A stretch of DNA of 64,000 nucleotides, from contig NC_059346.1 in the NCBI RefSeq assembly GCF_019703515.2, positions 19,227,501 to 19,291,500 of the forward strand, in the 5' to 3' direction. This document shows, in pieces, positions 38,009 to 49,539 of this stretch. The translations under genes were made by a program, and so were the position numbers. Source of the DNA: Myxocyprinus asiaticus (Eukaryota > Chordata > Actinopteri > Cypriniformes > Catostomidae). The notes below the pieces were generated by a model that did not search any database, was not told where the DNA came from, and saw nothing but the letters and a program-made list of their open reading frames with translations. How positions within the stretch are numbered: the first letter of the stretch is position 1; each line of letters opens with the position of its first letter.

Positions 38009-39983
38009 ACTGGCATAACTTCCTTGGTCAACCAAATGTCTGCTGGTTATAGCTATACAGATCCACCAGCATGACCAGCGCCAAACCAGCACATTCCAGC
38101 CTGGACAAACAGGGAAAATCATGCCGACTTGAGCTGGTCATTTCAACAGGGCTCCTTTTCCTGCTGAAGTTCCTCTGGCACGATTTACCATCCATCAAGT
38201 GGCGCCAGCTCCATTATAGATTATGAGAGAGTGACACTGGTTAGTCTCTGAAATATGACTGGCAATTAGTAAACCTGATCATGGACTCTGGAGAGAACCC
38301 ACCTAATATCACCGAAAGTTCTACTTTTCAGTCATCTAAAATTATTATGCGAGTAGTTAACGCATAACATGTGTGTGAGGTTTTTTAACTCAACATATAG
38401 ATTTTAGGTAAAACAAAAAATAATGATATGAATGTATATGGGAATTTTTATTTTAGGTGCAAAAAAACTTTTTTTCCCCTTTTTTTATTTCACCATTTTT
38501 AAACAAATATTCTATGTAGTCTCTAAATTAATATGAGTTTATAAAAACAGTATGCATAATGATTTTAGAAGAAATAGCAAAATGCTGTTTAAAATACTTT
38601 TAGATGGAGTATCATCATATTCCAAGTCTTCTGAAGGCAGAGATTGGCATTGAAACAACACAAAATTTCAGTCATTTTATACACATTAACATGAAAATTA
38701 AACACGAGTTGTCACGTCAACACGCGAGCCACTGTGAACAAGCTTCTCGTGCAACGGACGTCAAGACACTTGAACTACATTACTACCATTCTCATTTCAT
38801 ATCGTTATATCATGTATAATGTACAAATATCACATTTACTTCAATTGTCTATTTTGATTAATGTCTGCTTCAATAGTAAAAAAAGAAAAAAGAAAAGAAA
38901 AAAGTGCTTGTTTCAGTCTGTAATTCATGTTCATGTCATTTAAACTCCTTTTCCATTTACTCACTGGGCAAAATGATAACAAATAGTTGGAAATGAGAAC
39001 AAACAAAATTGTTATGATTGTTGCAGTTTTTGCTGTGGAACACAATGTTTTACCTTCGCTAAAGGAGAAGACAGTTTTAATATATTAATGATATTCAATT
39101 TGTGAATTATTCATACTGATTCTTTTCAGTGATTTGTTTGATCCAATTTAAAGTTTTGATTTGATTAAACTGACTTAACTCACTAAATTGACAATCTTCA
39201 CTGAAAAATGTCCAATTAGATATTAACTGAAAGACCCTGAAAGAGCAGATGCAAAAAATCCTTGTGGGTTTAATAGGAATCTGCAGTCTAATGAAGTGAA
39301 AAAACAGTTACTTTTGAATAGCAGCCAAATTTAGGATAACACATGCACGATTCAGGATGTTTTTGTTAGTGTTACTGACATGATTCTTTTGTAAAGCATG
39401 GTTTAAAATGTTTGCAAGCTTCCTAAGACTTAAATTAGTCTTTTAATTAGGGTCTTACTGACTGGTTGTTTTGTATGACTCAGCTTGCTAAAACTTTACT
39501 TGTGTTCATTTTATGTTGTAATATCCTGCTTTTCTTTTTAATTAGAACTGTGGTGTCAATTCATATACATTTGCAACAAAGTCTGGTTTAAATAAACAAT
39601 ATTTTAATGAAGAGTTTTTCATAAAAGGGCTGTTCTTGCTGTGATTTAGGATTTGTTTAAATCCTAAGTCAAATTGAGCCAGCTGTCTTTGTGCCCAAGG
39701 ACAGTAGGAAAGGAGATGGATAAGTAAAAAGCACCACCAAAATAACAATTGTTTTTTGCATATCTGCAGGGACGCAAAAATGGATATGCAACATATAGTT
39801 TGCAGTGCATAGGGGCGCCGCACAAAGGGGGATGGCGACTTATCCCAAAAGTGGGGTAGATGGATGGCGAAATGTTCAAGGCAAAATTGATATTGCAAAT
39901 CCTGCCCTGGTACTTGCATCCCTGCATATTCAAATAAAAATTGTACTAATGCATTTATTGTTTTCTACACTGATGATCTAAAA
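38009..39983. other. Intergenic or intronic stretch, no clear feature
   Basis: Begins with a repeat-like CAGCATGACCAGC-rich segment (38030-38160). The rest is AT-rich. Open frames near 39542-39933 show no recognised similarity. Confidence 0.5.
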
Positions 39984-40249
39984 CGTCATGGTTACTTGCA
40001 TTCCCCGATGGAGTGAACGAGACGTTGTGTCGATGTAGTGACACTAGGGGTCACTCTTGGGAGCCCGAGACACCTCTGGTCTTTGATAAAAGGCCAATGA
40101 AAATTGGTGAGTGGTATTTGCATGCCACTCCCTCGAACATACGGGTATAAAAGGAGCTGGTATGCAACCACTCATTCAGGTTTTATGCTGAGGAGCCGAG
40201 ACAAGATCCGGCCATTTCAGCGGGTAGTTCAGCGTTGTGGCAGGAGGGA

Positions 40250-40355
40250 CACAACGTCTCGTTCCCTCCATCAGGGAATGGAGGTTACGCAAGTAACCAT
40301 GACATTCCCTATCTGTCACTCACTCAACGTTGTGTCGATGTAGTGACACTAGAGG
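40250..40355. repeat. Internal complementary region of DIRS copy B
   Basis: The first half pairs with the outer left end (39984-40035). The second half (CCCTATCTGTCACTCACTCA to TAGTGACAC) pairs with the outer right end (44797-44838). Both partners are present in this copy, making it the clearest example of the DIRS arrangement in the window. Confidence 0.9.
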
Positions 40356-40542
40356 TCCCTATACAAAATGCCGCAACTGGCTGAACTGTGTTACGTGAAC
40401 TGGCGGTGTGTGATGGGCAGACAACTGTGTGCCTCATAGCCAGCGCACCAGGCCGACACGTAACCTCCCCCAACATAGTTATGAGTCAAACGGCCCTTTA
40501 TGGTTGAACTACAGAGAGGTCCCATGAGGGAACGAGGCACGG

Positions 40543-41619
40543 TCAGGAGGGGTTCATCCTCCTGGTGCCTCTCAGGAACCTGATGATCAGGTCGTGCTTC
40601 CCTAAGGACTTACCGTCCACTGTGTCGTGGTGTGCTGCTATAGCGGCTACGTACACCTTCAAGGTGGAAGGGGACAGCCTCCCTTCCAACCTCTCCTGCA
40701 GGAAGGAAAGCACTGATCTGACTGCGTATCTCTGGGGGTCTTCCCTTCGGGAAGAACACCACTTAGCGAACAGACGCCACTTAAAGGCATACAGGCGCCT
40801 CGTAGAGGGGACCCTAGCCTGAGTGATCGTGTCTACCACTGCGGGTGGTAGACCGCTTAGGTCTTCTGCGTCCCATCCAGGGGTCAGACATGGAGATTCC
40901 AGTGATCTGGTTGTGGGTGCCAGATGGTGCCCTGTCCCTGAGAAAGAAGGCCCTTCCTCAGGGGAATTTGCCAGGGGGGGGAGACTGTCGTGAGGAGCGT
41001 GAGGTCCGAGAACCACGTCTGGGTAGGCCAGTAGGGTGCTACCAGGACGACCTGCTCCCCATCTTTCCTGACCTTGCACAGTGTCTGTGCAAGTAGTCTC
41101 ACTGGGGGAAATGCATATTTGCGCAGTCCAGGGGGCCAGCTGTGTGCCAGCACATCTATACTGAGAGATGCCTCGGTCAGGGCATACCAGAGCGGGCAGT
41201 GGGAGGATTCTTGGGAGGTGAACAGGTCTACCTGTGCCTGTCCAAATTGACTCAAGATCAGCTGGACCACCTGAGGGTGGAGTCTCCACTCTCCCCTGAG
41301 GGTAACCTGCCTTGACAGCGCGTCCCCTGCAGTGTTGAGGTCGCCCGGGATGTGAGTGGCTCGCAGGGACTTGAGGTGCTGCTGACTCCAGAGGAGGAGA
41401 CGGCTGGCAAGTTGTGACATACAACAAGAGCGCAGACCGCCTTGGCGGTTGACATATGCTACCACTGCCGTGTTGTCTGTCCGAAATAATACATGCTTGC
41501 CCTGGATCAACGGCCGGAACCTCCACAGGGCGAGCAGAATTGCCAGCATCTCGAGGCAGTTGATGTGCCAACGCAGCCGCGGGCCCGACCACAAGGCGGC
41601 GGCTGCGTGCCCATTGCAA
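40543..41619 (-). pseudogene. Recombinase frame of DIRS copy B (truncated), overlapping RNase H
   Basis: An uninterrupted 358-codon frame. Its last ~110 codons are the recombinase N-terminal core-binding part (PPAVVDTITQARVPSTRRLY, then SPSTLKVYVAAIAAHHD and FLRGTRR). The first two thirds overlap the RNase H frame (40884-41594) in another phase. In DIRS elements the recombinase ORF overlaps the RT/RNase H ORF, so the upstream part may be real coding. It ends early, because the R..HxxR..Y catalytic domain is missing. Confidence 0.75.
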
Positions 41620-42480
41620 ACGGCACCCTAGCCCGTCTTGGAGGCGTCTGTCGTGACCACGATGCGCCTGGAGACCTGCTCTAGGGGAACACCTGCCCGT
41701 AGAAACATGAGGTCGATCCTAGGGCTGAAGAGGTGGTGACAGACTGGCGTGATGACCATGCGATGTGTCCCACGGCGCCATGCCCATCTCGGGACTCGAG
41801 TCTGAAGCCAGTGCTCAAGCGGTCTCATATGCATCAACCCGAGCAGAGTGGCCACCGCTGAGGATGCCATATGCCCCAGGAGCCTCTGATAAAATTGCTG
41901 TTTTCTGTTTGAATGCCTTCGTGAGGCGCGCCGTCAACGAGACTGAGTCCAACTCCAAACAGAGAAAAGAGATGCTCTGAACTGGGAGGAGCTTGCTCTT
42001 TTCCCAGTTGACCTGAAGCCCTAGTCGGCTGAGGTGCGAGAGCACCAGGTCCCTGTGTGCACAACACATCCCGAGAGTGAGCTAGGATTAGCCAACCGTC
42101 GGGATAGTTGAGGATGCGAATGCCCACTTCCCTTAGCGGGGCAAGGGCTGCCTCTGCGACCTTCGTGAAGATGCGAGGGAACAAGGACAGACCGAAAGGG
42201 AGGACCTTGTACTGATACACCCGACCCTCGAATGCAAACCGCAGGAAGGGTGTGTATTGAGGTAGAATCGAGACGTGGGAGTACGCGTCCTTCAGGTCTA
42301 CCGCCGCAAACCAATCTTGATGCCGGACGCTCGCTAGACGCTAGTCTTTGCGTCAGCATCTAGGATGGGAGTCTGTGTAAAGCCCGGTTCAGTACTCACA
42401 GGTCCAAGATTGGCCGCAACCCACTGCCTTTTTTCGGTACAATGAAGTAGGGGCTGTAAAACCCCTTCTTCATCTTGGCT
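40884..42480 (-). pseudogene. RT / RNase H pseudogene of DIRS copy B
   Basis: RT palm pieces at 41815-42220 (YQYKVLPFGLSLFPRIFTKV; the catalytic YLDD box is changed to YPDG in ILNYPDGWLILAHS). Frame changes follow, then VVTTDASKTG (about 41640) and an in-frame stop just after it. The RNase H part (40884-41594) keeps FRTDNTAVVAYVNRQGG with intact Asp. The N-terminal RT segment is partly deleted near 42488. Confidence 0.87.
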
Positions 42481-42978
42481 GGAGGGACAATCTCGTCAGA
42501 CGTACCAGTGGGTGGGGCCTCGCGGTGGGGCGGAGCCTGAGGTGCCACACCGTGTCATGGCCGTGCTGAGTTCAGGGACATCAAAGTACTTACTTGGCTC
42601 CTTGTGACCACCCCCGGAACAGCCTGGGATGGGGGAGGAAGAGGCCTGTCCTCATGACCTGTGGAGACTGTCACATCGGGGGCGGATTTGTGCCACAGCT
42701 GGGTGCTCAGGGGTGGGGAGACTGCCGCTGGAGCACCAAACCTGCCAAATAGAGTGGTGGACGGTGGTCGTGATGACAGCCATGCACACCGGATATGTGA
42801 CCCAGGGAACAAGGAAACCGCTTTTGCTGAACTCTTGGGTACTGCAGCCACTTGAGGATGCAGCACAATTAAATGCAAAGGTAACAAAAGATTCTCCTCC
42901 CGGCCCTTGACCAGGGGATGGAGTGGTCTGCTTACCAGCTCCAGAGCAGCGGGTTTCGTCGTCCCTGGGTCGCCCATC

Positions 42979-44409
42979 TCAGGGGTGCTTCGAAGCCTTT
43001 CGCGGGTTCTTGGCAGCCGCGAGACGGTGGGCTCCATGCCGGGGCTGGGCCGCAGGGGCGGGCTGCGGCGGAGCCGGTGCAGTCACCGCAGTGGGACGCC
43101 CTTGGCGACGAGCAGACGGGGTGAGGGATCTTGAGCCGTGCCGGGGCAGGATGTGCCGGATAACCTCCGTCTGCTGCTTCACCGCTGAGAAATGCTGGGC
43201 AAAGTCCTCGGTGTCGCCGGACTGGCCAACTTGGAAAATGGGGGCAGCAAGGAACTGTGCCTTGTCGGCCTCTCCCATCTCGACCAGATTGAGCCAAAGG
43301 TGGCACTCCTGGACCACTAAGGTGGACATCGCCCGCCCGAGAGTCCGTGCTGTGAACTTTGTTGCCTGGAGAGCGAGGTCGGTCGCCGAACGCAGCTCCT
43401 GCATCAATCCCGGGGTGGAACTACCCTCGTGCAGTTCCTTTAGCGCCTTGGTGGACTTGCAGGAGAGCCATGGCGTGCAGGGCGGAGGCAGCTTGTCCAG
43501 CGGCACCGTAGGTCTTGGCCGTCAGAGACGACGTAAACCTACAGGCCTTGGACGGGAGCTTTGGGCGCCTGCACCAGGTGGCGGCGCTCTGCGGGCATAG
43601 GTTCACCGCGAGCGCCTTTATCCACCGGGGGGATTGCCGAATAGCCCTTGGCCGCCCCACCATCGAGGGTAGTGAGGGCAGGGAAGCTGAAAGATCGGGA
43701 CTTGGCAGTAAAAAGTGCCTCCCACGACCTTATCAGCTCTTCATGCACTTCAGGGAAGAAAGGAACGGGGGCGAGGCGTGGCTTTGAGTGGCGCGGCGAG
43801 CCCAGGATCCAATCATTGAGCCGCTAGGGTTCAGGGGACAGTGGAGGGTTCCACTCTAGCCCGACACTCGCAGCTGCCCGGGAAAGCATGTCATCATCTC
43901 CGTGTCAGCCTGTGACTGGGTGACCGCACCCGAAGGGAGGAGCCCAGCTGAGGCTTCTGCGTCCAACTGGACGAGCCCACTCTCCAATGCTGCACTTGAG
44001 AGCTCATCACTTTTGCGGGCTCCGAATAAGAGGTCGAACTTGCCGTGAGACGAGCCAGCGGACTCATCCGGAAGCCCGATCGGGGCAGACGAGCGTGCTG
44101 GTGAATGGGAGGTCCATGGGGGTATACCCGGCAGAGGTGGTCCCATTGGGGTCCCCAAATTGCCCCCAGTGCTAGCCACGCTGGCCTCACACCCGTGGGT
44201 AGAAGGACCGAGGCGGGGAGCCTCTGGGGTGGCTTGCTTTCTATGAAGGTAAACCGCGACTGCACCGTTGCCATGGACATGTTCTCGCAATGAGTACATG
44301 ACCCATCCACGAACGCTGTTTCCGCGAGAGCAGTGCCCAGACACGAAAGACAGTGATTGTGACCATCAGAAGGTGAGAGATAATGAGCGCAACCAAGAAT
44401 AACACACAA
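42979..44409 (-). pseudogene. Gag-like pseudogene of DIRS copy B
   Basis: The start (44280-44409) carries a Cys/His cluster GCAHYLSPSDGHNHCLSCLG followed by DGSCTHCENMS, the putative zinc-binding motif typical of DIRS gag. The frame then shifts into 43856-44344 (DLLFGARKSDELSSAAL). The main helical gag part is 42979-43506 (GSSTPGLMQELRSATDLAL, VVQECHLWLNLVEMGEAD), followed by a Pro/Ala/Arg-rich tail. Confidence 0.82.
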
Positions 44410-44685
44410 AGGAAAGGCATCTTTAAAAAGACGCGTCTTTAAAAAGACGTTCCATGTGTGCCACTCTTTTAGAGAAATATACTCTTTTAGAGAAATATAC
44501 TCTTATTTCTGCCGAAGTGCCCAGGGGCATTCTCTGCATTACACCAGTGCAGAGGGGGGAGAAGCCGCTGAAATGCGCCGTCAGATCCAGCAGAGCTGAA
44601 TGAACAGTCGTGGGAATTCAGCTCAGTGTGCATGACCGTTCGGCTCCGAAGAGAAAATCTGAATGAGTGGTTGCTTACCAGCTCC

Positions 44686-44692
44686 TTTTATA
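44686..44692 (-). promoter_or_regulatory. TATA box in right terminal repeat of DIRS copy B
   Basis: The minus strand reads GGGTATAAAAGGAG, facing the gag-RT-recombinase strand about 280 bp upstream of the first gag codons. A mirror copy faces the other way in the left repeat (40146-40152). Inferred promoter. Confidence 0.6.
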
Positions 44693-44903
44693 CCCGTATG
44701 TTCAGGGGAGTGGCATGCAAGTACCACTCGCCAATTTTCATTGGCCTTTTATCAAAGACCAGAGGTGTCTCGGGCTCCCAAGAGTGACCCCTAATGTCAC
44801 TACATCGACACAACATTGAGTGAGTGACAGATAGGGAACATTATGACCACTCATAGGAGAAGCAAATAACGTTGATCATCTAACAAGGCAACATGTCAAG
44901 GTC

Positions 44904-46513
44904 TTGGTAGATAAGATGGTAAGCGAACATTCAGTTCTCTTAGTCAATGTGTTGAATGCAGGAGAAATTGGCAGGAGTAAAGACCTGAGTGACTTTGACA
45001 AGGGCCAAATTGTTATGGCCAGACGACTGGGTCAGAGCATCTCTAAAATGTTAAGTCTTATGGGGTGCTCTCGGTCAGCAGTGGTGAATACCTACCGAGT
45101 GGTCCGAGGAGGGACAAACCGACGACAGGGTGTTGGGCGCCCAAGGCACATCGATACGTGAGGGCAACGAAAGATAACCCGTCTGATCTGAACCGACAGA
45201 AGGTCTACTGTTGCACAAGTCACAGAAAATTTTAAGTAAAGTAAAGGCTTCTTTCTGGCAACTCGACCATGCAGCTCATTTTTGTTCAATTATCGTCATA
45301 TTGTGCTCCTTGAAACAACCACACTGTCTTTTTCCAGAGCAGCCTGTATTTCTCCTGAGGTTACCTGTGGGTTTTTCTTTGTATTCCGAACAATTCTTCT
45401 GGCAGTTGTGGCTGAAATCTTTCTTGGTCTACCTGACCTTGGCTTGGTATAAAGAGATCCCCGAATTTTCCTCTTCTTAATAAGTGATTGAACAGTACTG
45501 ACTGGCATTTTCAAGGCTTTGGATATCTTTTTATATCCTTTTCCACCTTTATAAAGTTCCATTACCTTGTTACGCAGGTCTTTTGACAATTCCTTTGTGC
45601 TCCCATGGCTCAGTATCTAGCCTGCTCAGTGCATCCACGTGAGAGCTAACAAACTCATTGACTATTTATACACAGACACTAATTGCAATTTAAAAAGCCA
45701 CAGGTGTGGGAAATTAACTTTTAATTGCCATTTAAACTTGTGTGTGTCACCTTGTGTGTCTGTAACTAGGCCAAACATTCAAGGGTATGTAAACTTTTGA
45801 TCAGGGCCATTTAGGTGATTTCTGTTATCATTATGATTTAAAAAGGAGCCAAACAACTATGTAATAATAAATGGCTTCATACGATCACTATCCTTAAATA
45901 AAAGACAGTTTTTTTGCATGATCAGTCATATTTTCAAAATCAATGCCAAAATTTCACAATTTCTGCCAGGGTATGGAAACTTTTGAGCACAACTATATAG
46001 GGCTGCGTAGCTGCAGACCGGTCAGAGTGCCCATGATGACCCCTGTCCACCGTCGAAAGTGCCTATAATTGGCATGCGAGAGTCGGAACTGGACCGTGGA
46101 GCATTGGAAGAAGGTTGCCTGGTCCGATGAGTCCTATTTTTTTTTTTTAACACCACGTGGACGGCCGTGTACGTGTGCGTCATTCACCTGGGTAAGTGAT
46201 GGCACCAGGATGAACTGTGGGAAGACGACAAGCCGTTGGAGGGAGTGTGATGCTCTGGGCAATGCTCTGCTGGGAAACCCTGGGTCCGGCCATTCATGTG
46301 GACGTCAATTTGACACGTGCCACCTACCTAAACATCGTTGAGACCAGGTACACCACTTCATTGCAATGGTATTCCCTGATGGCAGTGGCCTCTTTCAGCA
46401 GGATAATGTGCCCTGCCACACTGCACACATTGTTCGGGAATGGTTTGAGGTACATGATAAAGAGTTCAAGGTGTTGCCCTGACCTCCAAATTCTCCAGAT
46501 CTCAATCCGATAG
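44904..46513 (+). pseudogene. Tc1-like transposase pseudogene, interrupted
   Basis: The N-terminal piece (44904-45161) has the HTH region ([20 protein letters not shown], then [13 protein letters not shown]). After the nested fragment the frame resumes with VAWSDESYF (first Asp, about 46110) and, in other frames, the DDE-type region to SPDLNP-like remnants at about 46500. Frameshifts lie at about 46215 and beyond. Confidence 0.82.
45240..45995 (-). mobile_element. Nested fragment of the second Tc1 family
   Basis: Matches 6480-7227 in the same orientation. It contains the transposase N-terminus (45296-45589: MSKDLRNKVMELYKGGKGYK, TARRIVRNTKKNPQVTSGEI) and the right inner and outer repeats (TTTGATCAGGGCCATTT; CTTTTGAGCACAACTA). 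The C-terminal half and left end are missing. The left junction is abrupt at about 45240. Confidence 0.88.
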
Positions 46514-46740
46514 AGCATTTGTGAGATGTGCTGGACAAACAAGTCTGATCCACAGCGCATCCACCCCGTAACTTACAGGAATGAAGGATCTGCTGCTAAT
46601 GTCTTGTTGCCAGATACCACAGGACACCTTCAGGGGTCTTGAAGAGTCCATGCCTCAGGGGGTTGGCACTGTTTTGGCGGCATGCGGAGGACCAACAGCA
46701 TATCAGGCAGGTGGTCATAATGTTTTGGCTCATCAGTGTA

Positions 46741-47786
46741 TGTAGCTAAACACAAACTAAATTATGCAACTTATTTATCATTTATCAGCATGATGAAATG
46801 GAAAGTTTACCCAAAAATTAACAAAAGTCATTATTTACTCACATTTGCAATTCTCTGTATGTAGCCTTGAATGTAAAACCACAAAAAGACATAATTGTAA
46901 CTGAAAATACATTGTGTATGCTATATGAAAGATACATATTCACAATATATACTCCAGAGATGGCTTAAGTAAATAAACGTTGTCTTTTGATAATGATTTG
47001 GGTCGAATATAATGGGAAACTATGTGAGTTGCGCTCCATGGCACTGCAGAATTTTGAGCATCCTCCAAAGTAGCTGGGAGTCGTATGAGTGTCGTATGTG
47101 TGCGCACCTTCATAGAAAACAACTGTTTAGAATTTTAGAATGCATCATGTTGTCCACGACAAATATACGGTGTGGGACCCCATTTAATTGACCCTGCCGC
47201 TTACACTTTAAGTTTTAAGTTGTGTTGAGAAATATGTTTGAAGAGACAAAGACTGCAATGAGCAGCCCTATTTGTATCTGAAAAAAATGCTGATATATAT
47301 ATATATAAAAAATACTGATAATCGATGCGTGAAAAATGCATCGATCTCAAGCCTAATTTATAAGTTAGGCCTACTTGATTTGGGGCGTAAATTTTGAAAT
47401 TACTTTAATTTTCACACTCTGTTTCTAAATCGGAGCATAGTTGTGCCACAGGACACAATCATAACTACTATTTGATAAAATGGGCAGAACAGCATTTAGC
47501 CTTTGCACAAGAGTATGGATGTGTACTTTTTTGGTTTGAATTGTATTACTAAACACAGACAAGAAAATCTGAATGCTGGCAACTGATATTTATATCTGCA
47601 TGAGATCACTGTTGACAAATTCCATGGTTTCATCTATAATTTCAATGCTATGCTATAATTTCAAAGTTTTACATATCATACCATCTTTTGTCTCCAAGAT
47701 CATACAGTGCAGATTTAGATTTAGATTTAGTTAACATAATAATTAACATGAGCTAAAAAATAAACAATACTTTAACAGCATTTATT
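46741..47786. other. Stretch with a partial MITE end, otherwise unrecognised
   Basis: TTTACCCAAAAATTAACAAA at 46806-46826 resembles one end of the MITE at 20106-20653, without its partner. A short (AT)n lies at about 47294-47306. No coding content. Confidence 0.5.
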
Positions 47787-48235
47787 AAAGGAATATTCTG
47801 GGTTCAATACAAGTTAAGCTCAATCGACAGAATTTGTGGCATAATGTTAATTACAACAAAAATTAATTTTGACTTGTCCGTCCTTTTCGTAAAAAGAATT
47901 TAAAAAAAGCAAAAATCGAGGTTACAGTGAGGCACTTGAAATGGAAGTGAATGTGGCCAATTTTTGGAGACAGAAATGTGAAGCTTATCATTTTGAAAAA
48001 GCACTTACATTAATTCTTCTGTTAAAAGTCATGTATTATTTGAACTGTAAAGTTGTTTAATCATTTTTACAGTCATTTAGGGTTTTAGGGTTTGTTGGCA
48101 TTTAATTGTCATGGCAAGAAAATTGTAAAATGGGCAATAACTTTACACAGAAAAGGTTAGTAAGCAATTTTATCACACTAAAGTCATGTTAACACATATT
48201 ATGTCTTGTGACTATACTTTTGAAACAGTGAGTAT
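47787..48235 (+). repeat. Dispersed cyprinid-type repeat, plus copy
   Basis: Inverted relative to 11468-11908, starting at AAAGGAATATTCTGGGTTCA. It continues to about 48310 with sequence not conserved in the other copy. Followed at 48325-48410 by another common fish repeat (AACGGATTACATGCAATCTG). Confidence 0.68.
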
Positions 48236-49539
48236 ATAAAAGTTTACGGATTGGCCCCATTCACTTCCATTGTAAATTCCTCACTGGAACCCAAATTGCA
48301 TGTAAAAACGTTTTGTTCCTTGCAGTGCTGGGCATTAACGGATTACATGCAATCTGGATTAAGTAATCAGATTACAAAAATCAAGTACTTGTAACAGGAT
48401 TAAATTACAGCGTTTCCCCTAGGATTTTCTTCAGCAGTGGTGCTGTTGTGCACGCGTTCACGAGCCCGCAACGCCGGAACCATATTAGCGTGTGTTGGTC
48501 AAGGAATAGATTAAAACGGGTGTCAAACTCAATTTCAGCCTGGGCCACATTAGGATTTATTGTGCCCTCAAAGGGCCCATTGAAAATGTGGCACCAGCAT
48601 TTGCTTTGTTAGCACCCATGCAAATAATATTACACGTTATGTGCATTGAAATGCACATTTGACAGTGCAGCATTGATTTTGAGGTTGGGATGCAGATGAA
48701 AATTATGATATTAACAACAGTAACATCTGTGGAAAAAATGAACACCTAATTTTTCAATGGCTAAACTGAAAAATTCTGACAGTGTGACTAGTTGGGTCTT
48801 CTTTACAAATTCATTTCATCAGGCTCCTAATGATTAAACTACAGCCATGTCTTGGAATTTCTGAAGGCAAACAAAACATCTTACTTTTTCAACAATCAGA
48901 GAACATTACAAGAGTACAGATTTTACACAGATGGAAAACTGATAGCTTGGTCCATAATTATGAAAATGCTCCATAGTACCCATAGATTTAACAATGTTAT
49001 TTGTAATAGTTCATGGTAATCATGTAAAACCATACATGGCTCCACATTACCATGGTTAGTAACTATGTTCCCCTTACGACTCAGTACACTTGACATTGCG
49101 TTTATTAACGCATATGCGGAGTGCCTTCTTACACGACCTAGTTGAAACCTCTCTACAATAACGCCAATATTCTAATATTGGCTATGGTGATTGAGCACCG
49201 TCTGTTTTGGCGCAAAACTGTCCGCTATAAAAACAGGTGCACAAACAACATTTCCTCAGAATTATTTCCTTCAAGACAGCGATCATCTCTTGTCTAGAAG
49301 CCCTCTACCTTCGCCGTCGATATACACGAGTCAGCATGTGGAATCTTTGTGGGAAGACTTTCTGCTCTCCTGCAGTGCTCCAGCAAACATCACTCCGCCT
49401 CGCCGCTTGAAGCTGCGCTTCGGCAAGGTTTATGGATCCTTACAAAGCAATTGTATGTATATTGTGTGATATAAATATATATTTATTTATATATTTATAT
49501 ATCTAAAAGAGTCACTTACGTGTTCGCGTCTTTCCAAAG

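Larger units (their letters stand above)
39984..44838 (-). mobile_element. DIRS retrotransposon copy B
   Basis: A 4.86 kb element with both edges present. The left outer end is CGTCATGGTTACTTGC through GTAGTGACACTAGGG. The left repeat has TATAAAA at 40146-40152. The internal complementary region is at 40250-40355. The right repeat runs from about 44652 to 44838, with a minus-strand TATAAAA at 44686-44692 facing the coding strand. Gag, RT, RNase H and the recombinase N-terminus are recognisable. The catalytic half of the recombinase is deleted at about 40500. Confidence 0.93.
44839..46738 (+). mobile_element. Tc1-like transposon (third family) with nested Tc1 fragment
   Basis: Same family as 17233-18381, in plus orientation. 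The right end GTTTTGGCTCATCAGTG is followed by TA (46739-46740). The left terminal repeat is cut: the sequence enters at CATTATGACCACTCA directly beside the right end of DIRS copy B. A fragment of the second Tc1 family is inserted at 45240-45995. Confidence 0.87.

Noticed and set aside
39542..39933. 125-codon minus-strand frame as a gene
   Set aside because: No recognisable domain, no splice or start context, and an overlapping frame of similar length suggests chance.
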